Shown: one piece after another, positions 7,824 through 14,204 of the stretch
Position numbering within the stretch: position 1 is the first letter of the stretch
Layout: every line of letters begins with the position of its first letter
NCBI RefSeq assembly: GCF_013778325.1
Contig: NZ_JACEIB010000001.1
Location: 434,001-498,000, forward strand
Source of the DNA: Sphingomonas chungangi
Lineage (GTDB): Bacteria; Pseudomonadota; Alphaproteobacteria; Sphingomonadales; Sphingomonadaceae
DNA: 64,000 bases
Direction of reading: 5' to 3'
The notes under the pieces: generated by a model
Told to the model about the DNA's origin: nothing
What the model saw: the letters and a program-made list of their open reading frames with translations, nothing else
Databases searched by the model: none
Made by a program: the position numbers and the translations under genes

Positions 7824-8630
7824 TCAGCGCGGAACTCCGAGCGACCGATCCGTGTCGACGAGCTCGACCCTGACCTGCTGATGGTTGAACTGGGCCTGGC
7901 CGAACACCGTCAGGAAGCTGATGTCGGTGGCATCGCGCCCCACGCCGATCCGCGCGATGCCCTCGGTGGGGGCGAGCCCCGTCGGATCGACCAGATGCCA
8001 TCCGCCCTCGAGCCAGACCTCGACGACGGCATGGAAATCGGGCGGATCGAGCTGCCAGGCATAGGCGCCCACCATCCTGGCCGGAATGCCGGCCGCGCGT
8101 GCCATCGCGATTAGCAGGTGCGCGAAGTCGCGGCACACGCCGCTATGCGACACATAGGTGTCCGCCGCCGTGGTGTTCACGTCGCTGGAGCCGGGGACGT
8201 AATCGAGATGCCCCCGGATCCAGTCGGCCATGGCCTGGACCTTGTCGCCGCCTTCCTCATCGCCGAACTCGCGGCGGACGGCGGTCTCGAAACGATCGGC
8301 CTCGCAATAGCGGCTCGGGAAGAGATAAGGCACGACGAGCGGCGGCAGGTCCTTGAGCTTGTCGGCATGGAGACCGTGCAAGACGGTCGGCGCACGCTCG
8401 ATGTCGACCGTCGCCGTGTAATGCGCGGTAATGCGGCCCTCGCCATAGGCCCAGGTCCGGCGACCGAGGCTCTCGTCGCCGATGATGGGGCGAAGCGGCT
8501 CGACGCCGCCCACGATCAGCCTGTCCGTGATCAGGATCTGATCATGCATCTGCGCGACCTCCAGCGCGAACAGCAGATCAGCCGGGCCGGCCAGCGTGTA
8601 ATCGAGGAAGGCGTCTATCGACAGGCGCAT
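7824..8630 (-). CDS. Transglutaminase-like domain protein
   Basis: A 268-residue protein of the transglutaminase-like superfamily. An N-terminal beta domain precedes the catalytic core with the Cys in VSHSGVCRDFAHLLIAMARA, the His in DFHAVVEVW and the Asp in WHLVDPTGLAP. It differs from the paralog at 5005 in its N-terminal half. It is followed at once by the DoxX gene and preceded, 22 bases upstream, by a receiver gene (8653-9012) on the same strand, suggesting a short operon. The physiological substrate is not known. Confidence 0.85.
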   Translation of the reverse strand: MRLSIDAFLDYTLAGPADLLFALEVAQMHDQILITDRLIVGGVEPLRPIIGDESLGRRTWAYGEGRITAHYTATVDIERAPTVLHGLHADKLKDLPPLVVPYLFPSRYCEADRFETAVRREFGDEEGGDKVQAMADWIRGHLDYVPGSSDVNTTAADTYVSHSGVCRDFAHLLIAMARAAGIPARMVGAYAWQLDPPDFHAVVEVWLEGGWHLVDPTGLAPTEGIARIGVGRDATDISFLTVFGQAQFNHQQVRVELVDTDRSLGVPR

Positions 8631-8652
8631 CGGCGTGGTCTCTCAATCCCGA

Positions 8653-9012
8653 TCATTTCGCAATCTTGTGCAGGGTACTCATCAACGCCGGCCAATCGTA
8701 GGGCTTTCCGAAAAATTGCCCCCGATCCGGAAGCGACGCCTCATCCGGCTGTCGCCGGCCCGATGCGACGACGATCTCCACCGGCGGCCAGCGGTCACGC
8801 GCGATCCGCGCCAGAGCGAAGCCGTCCATGCTGCCCGGCATCTCGACGTCCGTGAACAGAATACGGATCTGGGTGCCGGTTTCGAGGATGCGGATCGCCT
8901 CGTCGGCGTCGCCGGCCTCGATGACCTCGAAGCCCTCCTCTTCCAGCCTGTCCACGGTATCGAGGCGGATGAGGCTTTCGTCCTCGACGACCAATATGGT
9001 CGGCTTACTCAA
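8653..9012 (-). CDS. Single-domain response regulator (CheY-like receiver)
   Basis: A 119-residue stand-alone receiver. The acidic pocket is Glu10/Asp11 (ILVVEDES), the phospho-acceptor is Asp55 in ILFTDVEMPG and the invariant lysine is Lys103 in FGKPYDW. There is no output domain, so it must act by protein contact or as a phosphate shuttle. Receivers of this type (VEDE...KPY) commonly pair with HWE or hybrid histidine kinases in alphaproteobacteria. The two hybrid kinases at 12.2-17.7 kb are possible but unproven partners. It lies at the head of the receiver-transglutaminase-DoxX run. Confidence 0.88.
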   Translation of the reverse strand: MSKPTILVVEDESLIRLDTVDRLEEEGFEVIEAGDADEAIRILETGTQIRILFTDVEMPGSMDGFALARIARDRWPPVEIVVASGRRQPDEASLPDRGQFFGKPYDWPALMSTLHKIAK

Positions 9013-9202
9013 CGTGTTCGTCCGAGACCAGCATCGCGTGCATCCTCATTGGCCTGCGCCTGCGAGGGGAGCTGCGAACTCAGCCTCGGATACCAAGGCT
9101 TGACAACCGGCGGGTGCACCGCAGCGTTCCGGGCATTCACAAAGAAATCCCGTATGTGCCGACTTTCGCGGCAACGCTTGGAATTGCTCTAGACCGAGGC
9201 GT

Positions 9203-9463
9203 TCAATGGCCTCTTTGGCGCCATCCGGTTTCCAGCCGGCTGACAAGCTGCTGGATACCGATCGACGATATCACCGTGCGCTCTTCGTGCCAGTCTGCGA
9301 TCCAGATCTTGGCGATGCAATGGATGGCGCATGCAGATTGATCGATTTCGCTGAGGGCAGACCATGCGCGAACGCAGCCCCGGAGCGTGCCGACCTCCGT
9401 GGCGACGCGCCCCGGCCACGAGAGCTTCGCTTCGAAATCCCAGGGGATGCATTCGTCCGCCAT
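9203..9463 (-). CDS. Small hypothetical protein
   Basis: An 86-residue protein, MADECIPWDFEAKLSWPG at the start, rich in Trp, Cys and Ile. It contains SACAIHCIAKIWIADWHEERTVISSIGIQQLVSRL, which reads as natural amphipathic helices. No family was recognised and no good Shine-Dalgarno is present, although the stop of the next gene upstream (9471) is only seven bases away, so translation may be coupled. It belongs to a run of small minus-strand genes. Confidence 0.55.
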   Translation of the reverse strand: MADECIPWDFEAKLSWPGRVATEVGTLRGCVRAWSALSEIDQSACAIHCIAKIWIADWHEERTVISSIGIQQLVSRLETGWRQRGH

Positions 9464-9470
9464 GAAGCGG

Positions 9471-9698
9471 TCAGACGGCTCGGCGCGTCTTCAGCTGGCG
9501 CTGGCGGCGCAGCCGGGTGACTCTGGCCTTAGCCATCTTGAGCATCGTGCGGCGCCGGCACGGTTTCGGGACCTTGGACAGCTCATGCTCGATCGCCAGC
9601 TCGGCGGCTTCGCCGTGATCGCGCAGCATGTAGATCGCCTCATCCTGGGCTTCGGCGCGCATCCGTCGCCTGCGATCGAACCATTCCTGAATCTGCAT
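9471..9698 (-). CDS. Small basic hypothetical protein
   Basis: A 75-residue protein, MQIQEWFDRRRRMRAEAQDE at the start. It is highly basic, with a C-terminus RVTRLRRQRQLKTRRAV suggestive of nucleic-acid or ribosome contact (inference only). A strong GGGAGGAAGG ribosome binding site just upstream of the ATG at 9698 fixes the start and argues that the gene is real. A much longer frame extending upstream was rejected because it runs through the next gene. Confidence 0.65.
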   Translation of the reverse strand: MQIQEWFDRRRRMRAEAQDEAIYMLRDHGEAAELAIEHELSKVPKPCRRRTMLKMAKARVTRLRRQRQLKTRRAV

Positions 9699-9733
9699 AT
9701 GACCTTCCTCCCGAATGGTTGGCGCTGTCGCCG

Positions 9734-9946
9734 TCAACGCACCCGCAAGGGCGTGCGGATCACGTCTCCGGTGATCAGCTTGCCGGCGAAGACGCGGCTC
9801 ATGATGGCGGCATCGTGGGAGTTGATCAGGACGACACGCGTGCCGCCGGTGTGAAGGGGTTCGACAGTGCTGATCGTCGCCTTGTTCTTGGCGCAGGCGG
9901 CCATCACGTCGTCGATGTGGAGCGTTACGCAGAATGCGCGTGACAT
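9734..9946 (-). CDS. Small hypothetical protein
   Basis: A 70-residue protein, MSRAFCVTLHIDDVMAACAK at the start, with VEPLHTGGTRVVLINSHDAAIM and a C-terminal GDVIRTPLRVR. A GGAA sequence lies about seven bases before the ATG at 9946. An upstream in-frame ATG (9988) is disfavoured because it would begin beside the cspA terminator. The alternating beta/alpha pattern suggests a small folded domain. No family was recognised. Confidence 0.6.
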   Translation of the reverse strand: MSRAFCVTLHIDDVMAACAKNKATISTVEPLHTGGTRVVLINSHDAAIMSRVFAGKLITGDVIRTPLRVR

Positions 9947-9990
9947 GGCTATTTCCAAAACAGAGAAAAGGCGGCGCGAACGCACCATCC

Positions 9991-10019
9991 AAAAAAAGGG
10001 CGCCCTGAGGCGCCCTTTC
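9991..10019 (-). terminator. Strong intrinsic terminator of the cold-shock gene
   Basis: GGGCGCC and GGCGCCC arms (10015-10009 and 10004-9998 on the minus strand) form a perfect seven-pair stem with a four-base loop. Seven T residues follow on the minus strand (9997-9991), starting seven bases past the cold-shock stop at 10022. This is the clearest intrinsic terminator in the window. Confidence 0.9.
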
Positions 10020-10021
10020 CG

Positions 10022-10228
10022 TCATGCCGGCTGGAGGTTCACCGCCGAGGTCTTTCCCCGGCGATCGGTTTCCAGTTCGTAGGAGATGCGCTGTTCCTTA
10101 TCGAGAGTGCGCATTCCGGCGCGTTCGACGGCCGAGATGTGGACGAAGGCATCGCCGCTGCCGTCCTCGGGAGCGATGAAGCCATAGCCCTTGTCGGCAT
10201 TGAAGAATTTCACGGTTCCGGTGATCAT
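10022..10228 (-). CDS. cspA: Cold-shock domain protein (CspA family)
   Basis: A 68-residue single-domain RNA/ssDNA chaperone. RNP1 is KGYGFI (13-18) and RNP2 is FVHIS (28-32), with the family's MITGTVKFFNADKGYGFI opening. Length is standard for CspA. A GGAG-type site precedes the ATG, and the gene ends at a strong terminator, so it is probably monocistronic or the last gene of a run starting at 10640 or 10481. Whether it is cold-induced cannot be told. Many alphaproteobacterial Csps respond to stationary phase instead. Confidence 0.95.
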   Translation of the reverse strand: MITGTVKFFNADKGYGFIAPEDGSGDAFVHISAVERAGMRTLDKEQRISYELETDRRGKTSAVNLQPA

Positions 10229-10280
10229 GGGTAACTCCTTTTTGGGTGCGCCGGATGGCGCGTCTTCATGATGGAAAAAT

Positions 10281-10481
10281 TCAGTTCGCTTCGACCTTGA
10301 GAGCCTTTTCGGCAGCCGCCTCGTCGCGCAGCCGCTCTCCCTTGCGCAGCCGGTTCGCCATGGCGAGCCAGGCTTCCTGCGATCGCAGGCAACGTTCGCG
10401 CACGTTCGTCAAGACGGTGGCCTCGGCTTCGCGAGCGCATTCCGCTGCGCGTGCCAGGTAGAATTCGCTGGTGACGGACAT
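10281..10481 (-). CDS. Small helical protein of unknown function
   Basis: A 66-residue protein starting MSVTSEFYLARAAECAREAE, almost wholly helical in character, with two cysteines and a C-terminal LRDEAAAEKALKVEAN. Small proteins with an EFYLARAAECAREA-like start are common in sphingomonads. GGGAG lies eight bases upstream of the ATG. It sits 52 bases upstream of cspA on the same strand. No function is known. Confidence 0.7.
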   Translation of the reverse strand: MSVTSEFYLARAAECAREAEATVLTNVRERCLRSQEAWLAMANRLRKGERLRDEAAAEKALKVEAN

Positions 10482-10502
10482 GGCAGGCTCCCGGTGAGAA
10501 GA

Positions 10503-10640
10503 TCAGCCCAAGGCTTCGGCGACGATCTGCCGCAGCTCGGTTTTAGACAGAGTCATGGACCGTCGCGGAGCAATCCTGCTCCCGCGGCGATTAAAAGTGG
10601 TCGCCGACAGAGCGCCGGCAATGGATTTCAAGGTGTTCAT
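10503..10640 (-). CDS. Very small protein (45 residues) of unknown function
   Basis: From the ATG at 10640 the frame runs 46 codons to a TGA at 10503. The product begins MNTLKSIAGALSATTFNRRG and ends in the helical segment SKTELRQIVAEALG. AAGGA a few bases before the ATG is a good ribosome binding site. It lies between the IF-1-like gene (45 bases upstream) and the small gene at 10481, all on the minus strand, so it fits a run of short genes. It is short enough to be missed by usual length cut-offs. No family was recognised. Confidence 0.5.
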   Translation of the reverse strand: MNTLKSIAGALSATTFNRRGSRIAPRRSMTLSKTELRQIVAEALG

Positions 10641-10685
10641 ATGTCCTTCGGCGCGATCTCGTCGCGCGATAGTGATTGTACGATG

Positions 10686-10943
10686 CTATCGTCTCTTGCG
10701 CTGGAACGCCGGGGTCGGACCCGAGCCGCGTTCGCGATAGACGATCCGTCCCTTTTCGAGGTCGTAGGGCGTCATCTCGACCCGCACCTGATCCCCGACC
10801 ACCGAGCGAATCCGACCGCGCCGCATCCGGCCGGCCGTATAGGCGATGATGCTGAACCCATTTTCCAGGCGGACCCGGAAACGGCCATCGGGCAGGATTT
10901 CGTCGATGAGGCCTTCGATGGAGAGAAGCTCCTCCTTGGCCAT
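10686..10943 (-). CDS. Translation initiation factor IF-1-like protein (divergent paralog)
   Basis: An 85-residue S1/OB-fold protein. [22 protein letters not shown] and [33 protein letters not shown] follow the IF-1 pattern along the whole length. It diverges at positions usually strongly conserved (for example [16 protein letters not shown] instead of the common HEILGHTAGKMRKNRI-type text). It also carries about 13 extra basic C-terminal residues ([15 protein letters not shown]). The context (cold-shock protein and small unknowns, not rpl or maf/infA surroundings) suggests a second, specialised copy rather than the housekeeping factor. Its role in translation is inferred from family only. 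Confidence 0.85.
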   Translation of the reverse strand: MAKEELLSIEGLIDEILPDGRFRVRLENGFSIIAYTAGRMRRGRIRSVVGDQVRVEMTPYDLEKGRIVYRERGSGPTPAFQRKRR

Positions 10944-11219
10944 CGATCAGGCTGTCCGATCCGAAACGGGCGTCGCGAAGTTCCACCGCGCACCCGCACG
11001 ACAAAGCCACGAACCAGGAAAAAGGCCCAATACGGCTGATTTCATCGGAAGATATACTTTCCACGAACAAGTCTTGCTGCGAGCGGTAACTCGCGCAGCC
11101 GGAAGCATGTAAGGGAAAGCGGCGCCGAAGCGCCAAATTCCGTCGCAGGCGACGTTAGCGTCTACTCATATGGACCGGATTGAGCGGAATTGCAATCTCG
11201 CTCTTTTAATGCCCGGATT

Positions 11220-11630
11220 TCAGACCGGGCGTAGAAGGTTTTCACCAATACTGAGGTAGAAGGCGCAGATCCAGGCGAGGTCGGCCTGACTGACCGAAAG
11301 CCGCTCACCAAGGTCGAGCACCGGGGGGACTCCTTCGGCGGTATCGCTCGGCCAGCCAAGCGTGAGCGTCGTCGTGTGCCTTCGATCGCCCCGCCGGACG
11401 ACTCCGCTGCAGTGGAACAGAGCGTCCCGGCACCGGCCCAGCGCCCGCAACCGGGCGCCGTGCTTTGCCTCGATGTTCATGTGGTGGCAAATGGCTTCGA
11501 GCTTGTTCGGTGTGTTCCTGATCCGCCCAAGCGATACGAGATCCTCCACGGTCCAGCCATCTGCAGCGGCTATCTCGTCCAGCAATATGTTGAGAAAGCG
11601 GTCGAGTTCGCGCAATCCGTTCCCAAGCAC
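11220..11630 (-). CDS. Hypothetical protein, possibly 5'-disrupted
   Basis: A 136-residue product from GTG 11630, beginning LGNGLRELDRFLNILLDEIA and containing RIRNTPNKLEAICHHMNIEAKHGARLRALGRCRDALFHCSG. It reads as a helical alpha domain, somewhat HEPN-like. In-frame sequence upstream of 11630 (about 11631-11740) still reads like protein, for instance AAEPIAPSHARRTRYPSK, yet has no ATG, GTG or TTG. The GTG has no Shine-Dalgarno. Either the true start is unusual or a frameshift has separated the gene from its original start. The stop lies inside an imperfect hairpin (11211-11230). No function was recognised. Confidence 0.55.
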   Translation of the reverse strand: MLGNGLRELDRFLNILLDEIAAADGWTVEDLVSLGRIRNTPNKLEAICHHMNIEAKHGARLRALGRCRDALFHCSGVVRRGDRRHTTTLTLGWPSDTAEGVPPVLDLGERLSVSQADLAWICAFYLSIGENLLRPV

Positions 11631-11886
11631 CTTCGAAGGGTAGCGGGTGCGGCGCGCATGGGAGGGGGCTATTGGCTCGGCGGCCAGGAATGCTGCCGCG
11701 TTGCGCAGGGTGCGATGGGCTTGGTCAATGCCGATGGATGCGGTGCGAGCGATGCCGGTAGCCTGGGAGCGGGATGCTCGGCATGCGCGATAGCACGACC
11801 CGGGATGGATCCCTATTCGGGCAACGTGGCCTTCCGCCTGCCATGATGTGGCAGGGCGTTGGCAGGAGGCGAGCCCCGCAACTCGG

Positions 11887-12132
11887 TCACTCGGTAAGTT
11901 CTTCCACGAAAATGATCCGGTTCGCGTCGGCCGGGCCGCTGGCGAGTCGCCGCTTCCCCATCGCGATGATTTCCTCGCGATGCTGATCGACGAACTGGCG
12001 GGCGGTCAGGCGATCCATCTTTCTGCCCGCCATCTTGTTCAGGACGCGATGACTCGTGAACAGAAGGCGATCGCGATCATCCCATCTCGTCCGGAGCAGC
12101 ACATGATCGTCGACTGTTTCGATGTCGGTCAT
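11887..12132 (-). CDS. Small hypothetical protein (DUF1488-like in style)
   Basis: An 81-residue protein, MTDIETVDDHVLLRTRWDDR at the start, with LLFTSHRVLNKMAGRKMDRLTARQFVDQHREEIIAMGKRRL. The pattern of a short beta hairpin followed by a helix ending in REEI..xGKRRL recalls DUF1488-type small proteins, but the match is loose. It is divergent from the GAF kinase gene (12258) with a 125-base gap that must hold both promoters. Function unknown. Confidence 0.6.
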   Translation of the reverse strand: MTDIETVDDHVLLRTRWDDRDRLLFTSHRVLNKMAGRKMDRLTARQFVDQHREEIIAMGKRRLASGPADANRIIFVEELTE

Positions 12133-12257
12133 GACGGCTCAACGCGGATCCCGGTGTTTCGGGCCCAAAAGCGTCCCGTCCGGAACTTCGGCGCTTTTGA
12201 GAGATTGTGCGCGCAGGGCGCGTCCATCCGGCCTCGCATCGCCAGGGGAATTCCGAC

Positions 12258-14057
12258 ATGACCAGTTCGCCACACCGTCCTCAGGTGCTGCCGTTCGGCA
12301 ACCTTGACGATGCGTCGGCCGGCGAGCTCTCCGACATCGATCTGCTGCACCGGATCAGCGTCGCGCTCATCAACGAGCAGGATCGCTTCGAGCTCTACGG
12401 CAAGATCGTCGAAGCGGCCGTCGCGATCACGGGATCGCAGTTCGGGACGATGCAGCTGCTCTGCCCCGCCGACGATCCGTCGGGCCATGGCGGGGAGCTT
12501 CAGCTGCTGGCGCATCGCGGCCTGCCGCCCGAGGCCGTCGGCTTCTGGCAATGGGTCAGCCCCCGGGCCTTCAGCAGCTGCACGTTGGCGCTGAAGTTCG
12601 GCCAGCGGGCGATCGTCCCCGATTTCGAGGAATGGGACGAGATCGCGGGCACGCCGGACCTCGCCGCCTTCCGCAGCGCCGGCATCCGCTCGGCCCAGAC
12701 CACGCCCTTGCTCTCCCGAAGCGGCAAGCTGCTCGGCATGATCTCGAACCATTGGAGCGAGCCGCACGAACCGTCCGACCGCGACCTCAGGATGCTCGAC
12801 ATCGTGGCGCGGCAGGCGGCTGACATTCTGGATCGCACCATCGCCGAAGAGACGCTGCGGCAGCTCAACGAGACGCTGGAGGTCCGCGTCGAGGAGCGAT
12901 CGCGGGAACTGATGGCGTCGGAGGATCAGGTCCGCCAGCTGCAGAAGATGGAGGCGATCGGTCAGCTGACCGGCGGCGTCGCCCACGATTTCAACAATCT
13001 GCTGACGATCATCCGGTCTTCCGCCGAGCTTCTCTCGCGCCGCGAACTGCCGCGCGACAAGCAGAAGAAATATATCGATGCGATCGCCGAGACCGCTGAT
13101 CGGGCCGCCAAGCTGACCAGCCAGCTGCTCGCCTTCGCGCGCCGCCAGGCGCTCAAGCCGGAGGTGTTCAACGCGGCGACGAAGGTCGGCTCCGTCGCGG
13201 ACATGCTGCGCACCGTCGTCGGTTCGCGCGTCGACCTCGTCGTCGATCCGATCTGCGCGTCCTGCTTCGTCGAGGTCGATGCGAGCCAGTTCGAGACCGC
13301 GCTCGTCAACATGGCAGTGAATGCCCGCGATGCCATGAACGGCGAGGGGCGCATCACGATCGCGATCGAGGCGGCCGGCTCGGTTCCCGCGCGACGCGGC
13401 CATGCTGCGGCGAAGGGCGACTTCGTCAAGGTGTCCGTGACCGATACCGGATCGGGAATGGCCTCCGATCAGCTCGAACGCATCTTCGAGCCGTTCTTCA
13501 CCACGAAGGAAGTCGGCAAGGGCACGGGGCTGGGGCTCAGCCAGGTCTATGGCTTCACCAAGCAATCCGGTGGCGAGATCGATGTCGACAGCCGGCTCGG
13601 CGAGGGGACGACATTCAGCCTCTATCTTCCCCGCACCAAGGCGCCGAACGCCGTCGACGCGCTCTTGCCGATCGAGAAGTTCGCCGCCGCCGAGGCCAGC
13701 ATCCTCATCGTCGAGGACAATGATCAGGTCGGCGAGTTCGCCTCCCACCTGCTGGGCGATATGGGTTTCATGACCCGCCGCGCCGCGAACGCCCGCGAGG
13801 CCATCGTCATCCTTGAGCGCGAGCACGATCTGATCGACATCGTGTTCTCCGACGTCATCATGCCGGGAATGGACGGCGTCGAACTCGGCCGGCAGGTCCG
13901 CAGGCGCTGGCCGGAGCTGACCGTCGTGCTCACCAGCGGCTACAGCCATGTGCTGGCCGACGATGCGCGTCACGGATTCGCGCTGCTGCACAAGCCGTAT
14001 TCGGTCGACGAACTGTCGCGTGTCCTTCGTGATGCCCGACAGTCTCGAGGCCGATAG
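12258..14057 (+). CDS. GAF-domain hybrid sensor histidine kinase with C-terminal receiver
   Basis: A 599-residue cytoplasmic kinase with no membrane span. Residues about 30-185 form a GAF domain (LLHRISVALINEQDRFELYGKIVEAAVAI... to HEPSDRDLRMLDIVARQAADIL). A coiled-coil linker leads to the HisKA box with phospho-acceptor His243 in GGVAHDFNNLLTII. The ATPase has NMAVNARDAM, DTGSGM and GKGTGLGLSQVYGF. The C-terminal receiver has acceptor Asp532 in IVFSDVIMPGMDG and lysine in LLHKPYSVDEL. GGGGA precedes the ATG at 12258, which is chosen over an upstream frame extension. It lies 147 bases before the KaiC-like gene on the same strand and may sense a soluble ligand, redox state or light through GAF. 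The ligand is unknown. Confidence 0.92.
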   Translation: MTSSPHRPQVLPFGNLDDASAGELSDIDLLHRISVALINEQDRFELYGKIVEAAVAITGSQFGTMQLLCPADDPSGHGGELQLLAHRGLPPEAVGFWQWVSPRAFSSCTLALKFGQRAIVPDFEEWDEIAGTPDLAAFRSAGIRSAQTTPLLSRSGKLLGMISNHWSEPHEPSDRDLRMLDIVARQAADILDRTIAEETLRQLNETLEVRVEERSRELMASEDQVRQLQKMEAIGQLTGGVAHDFNNLLTIIRSSAELLSRRELPRDKQKKYIDAIAETADRAAKLTSQLLAFARRQALKPEVFNAATKVGSVADMLRTVVGSRVDLVVDPICASCFVEVDASQFETALVNMAVNARDAMNGEGRITIAIEAAGSVPARRGHAAAKGDFVKVSVTDTGSGMASDQLERIFEPFFTTKEVGKGTGLGLSQVYGFTKQSGGEIDVDSRLGEGTTFSLYLPRTKAPNAVDALLPIEKFAAAEASILIVEDNDQVGEFASHLLGDMGFMTRRAANAREAIVILEREHDLIDIVFSDVIMPGMDGVELGRQVRRRWPELTVVLTSGYSHVLADDARHGFALLHKPYSVDELSRVLRDARQSRGR

Positions 14058-14204
14058 GCGATGGTGCGGAGCCACTGCCGCTCCAGCCGTTTCGGTTTAT
14101 TTATCGACACATGAGGGGTAGGACGGGGCGTCGGCTGGGAAGATCCCGGCGTGCCGCTTCTGTGTACGCCATCAGCGTCCGGCGGTACTCATAAAGGAGC
14201 TTGA

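Noticed and set aside
10944-11219. Gene between the IF-1-like and 11220 genes
   Set aside because: Only short frames without ribosome sites; contains a few small palindromes (for example CGTCGC-AG-GCGACG) but no gene or RNA structure I can support.
12182-12206. GGAAC before the GAF kinase as an EcfG promoter
   Set aside because: At 16 or 17 bases the -10 would be GATT or ATTG rather than CGTT; too poor to claim.
12129-14075. Very long open frame antisense to the GAF kinase (648 codons)
   Set aside because: It mirrors the codon periodicity of the plus-strand kinase, has low-complexity Arg/Asp/Gly composition and no recognisable domain: a high-GC shadow.
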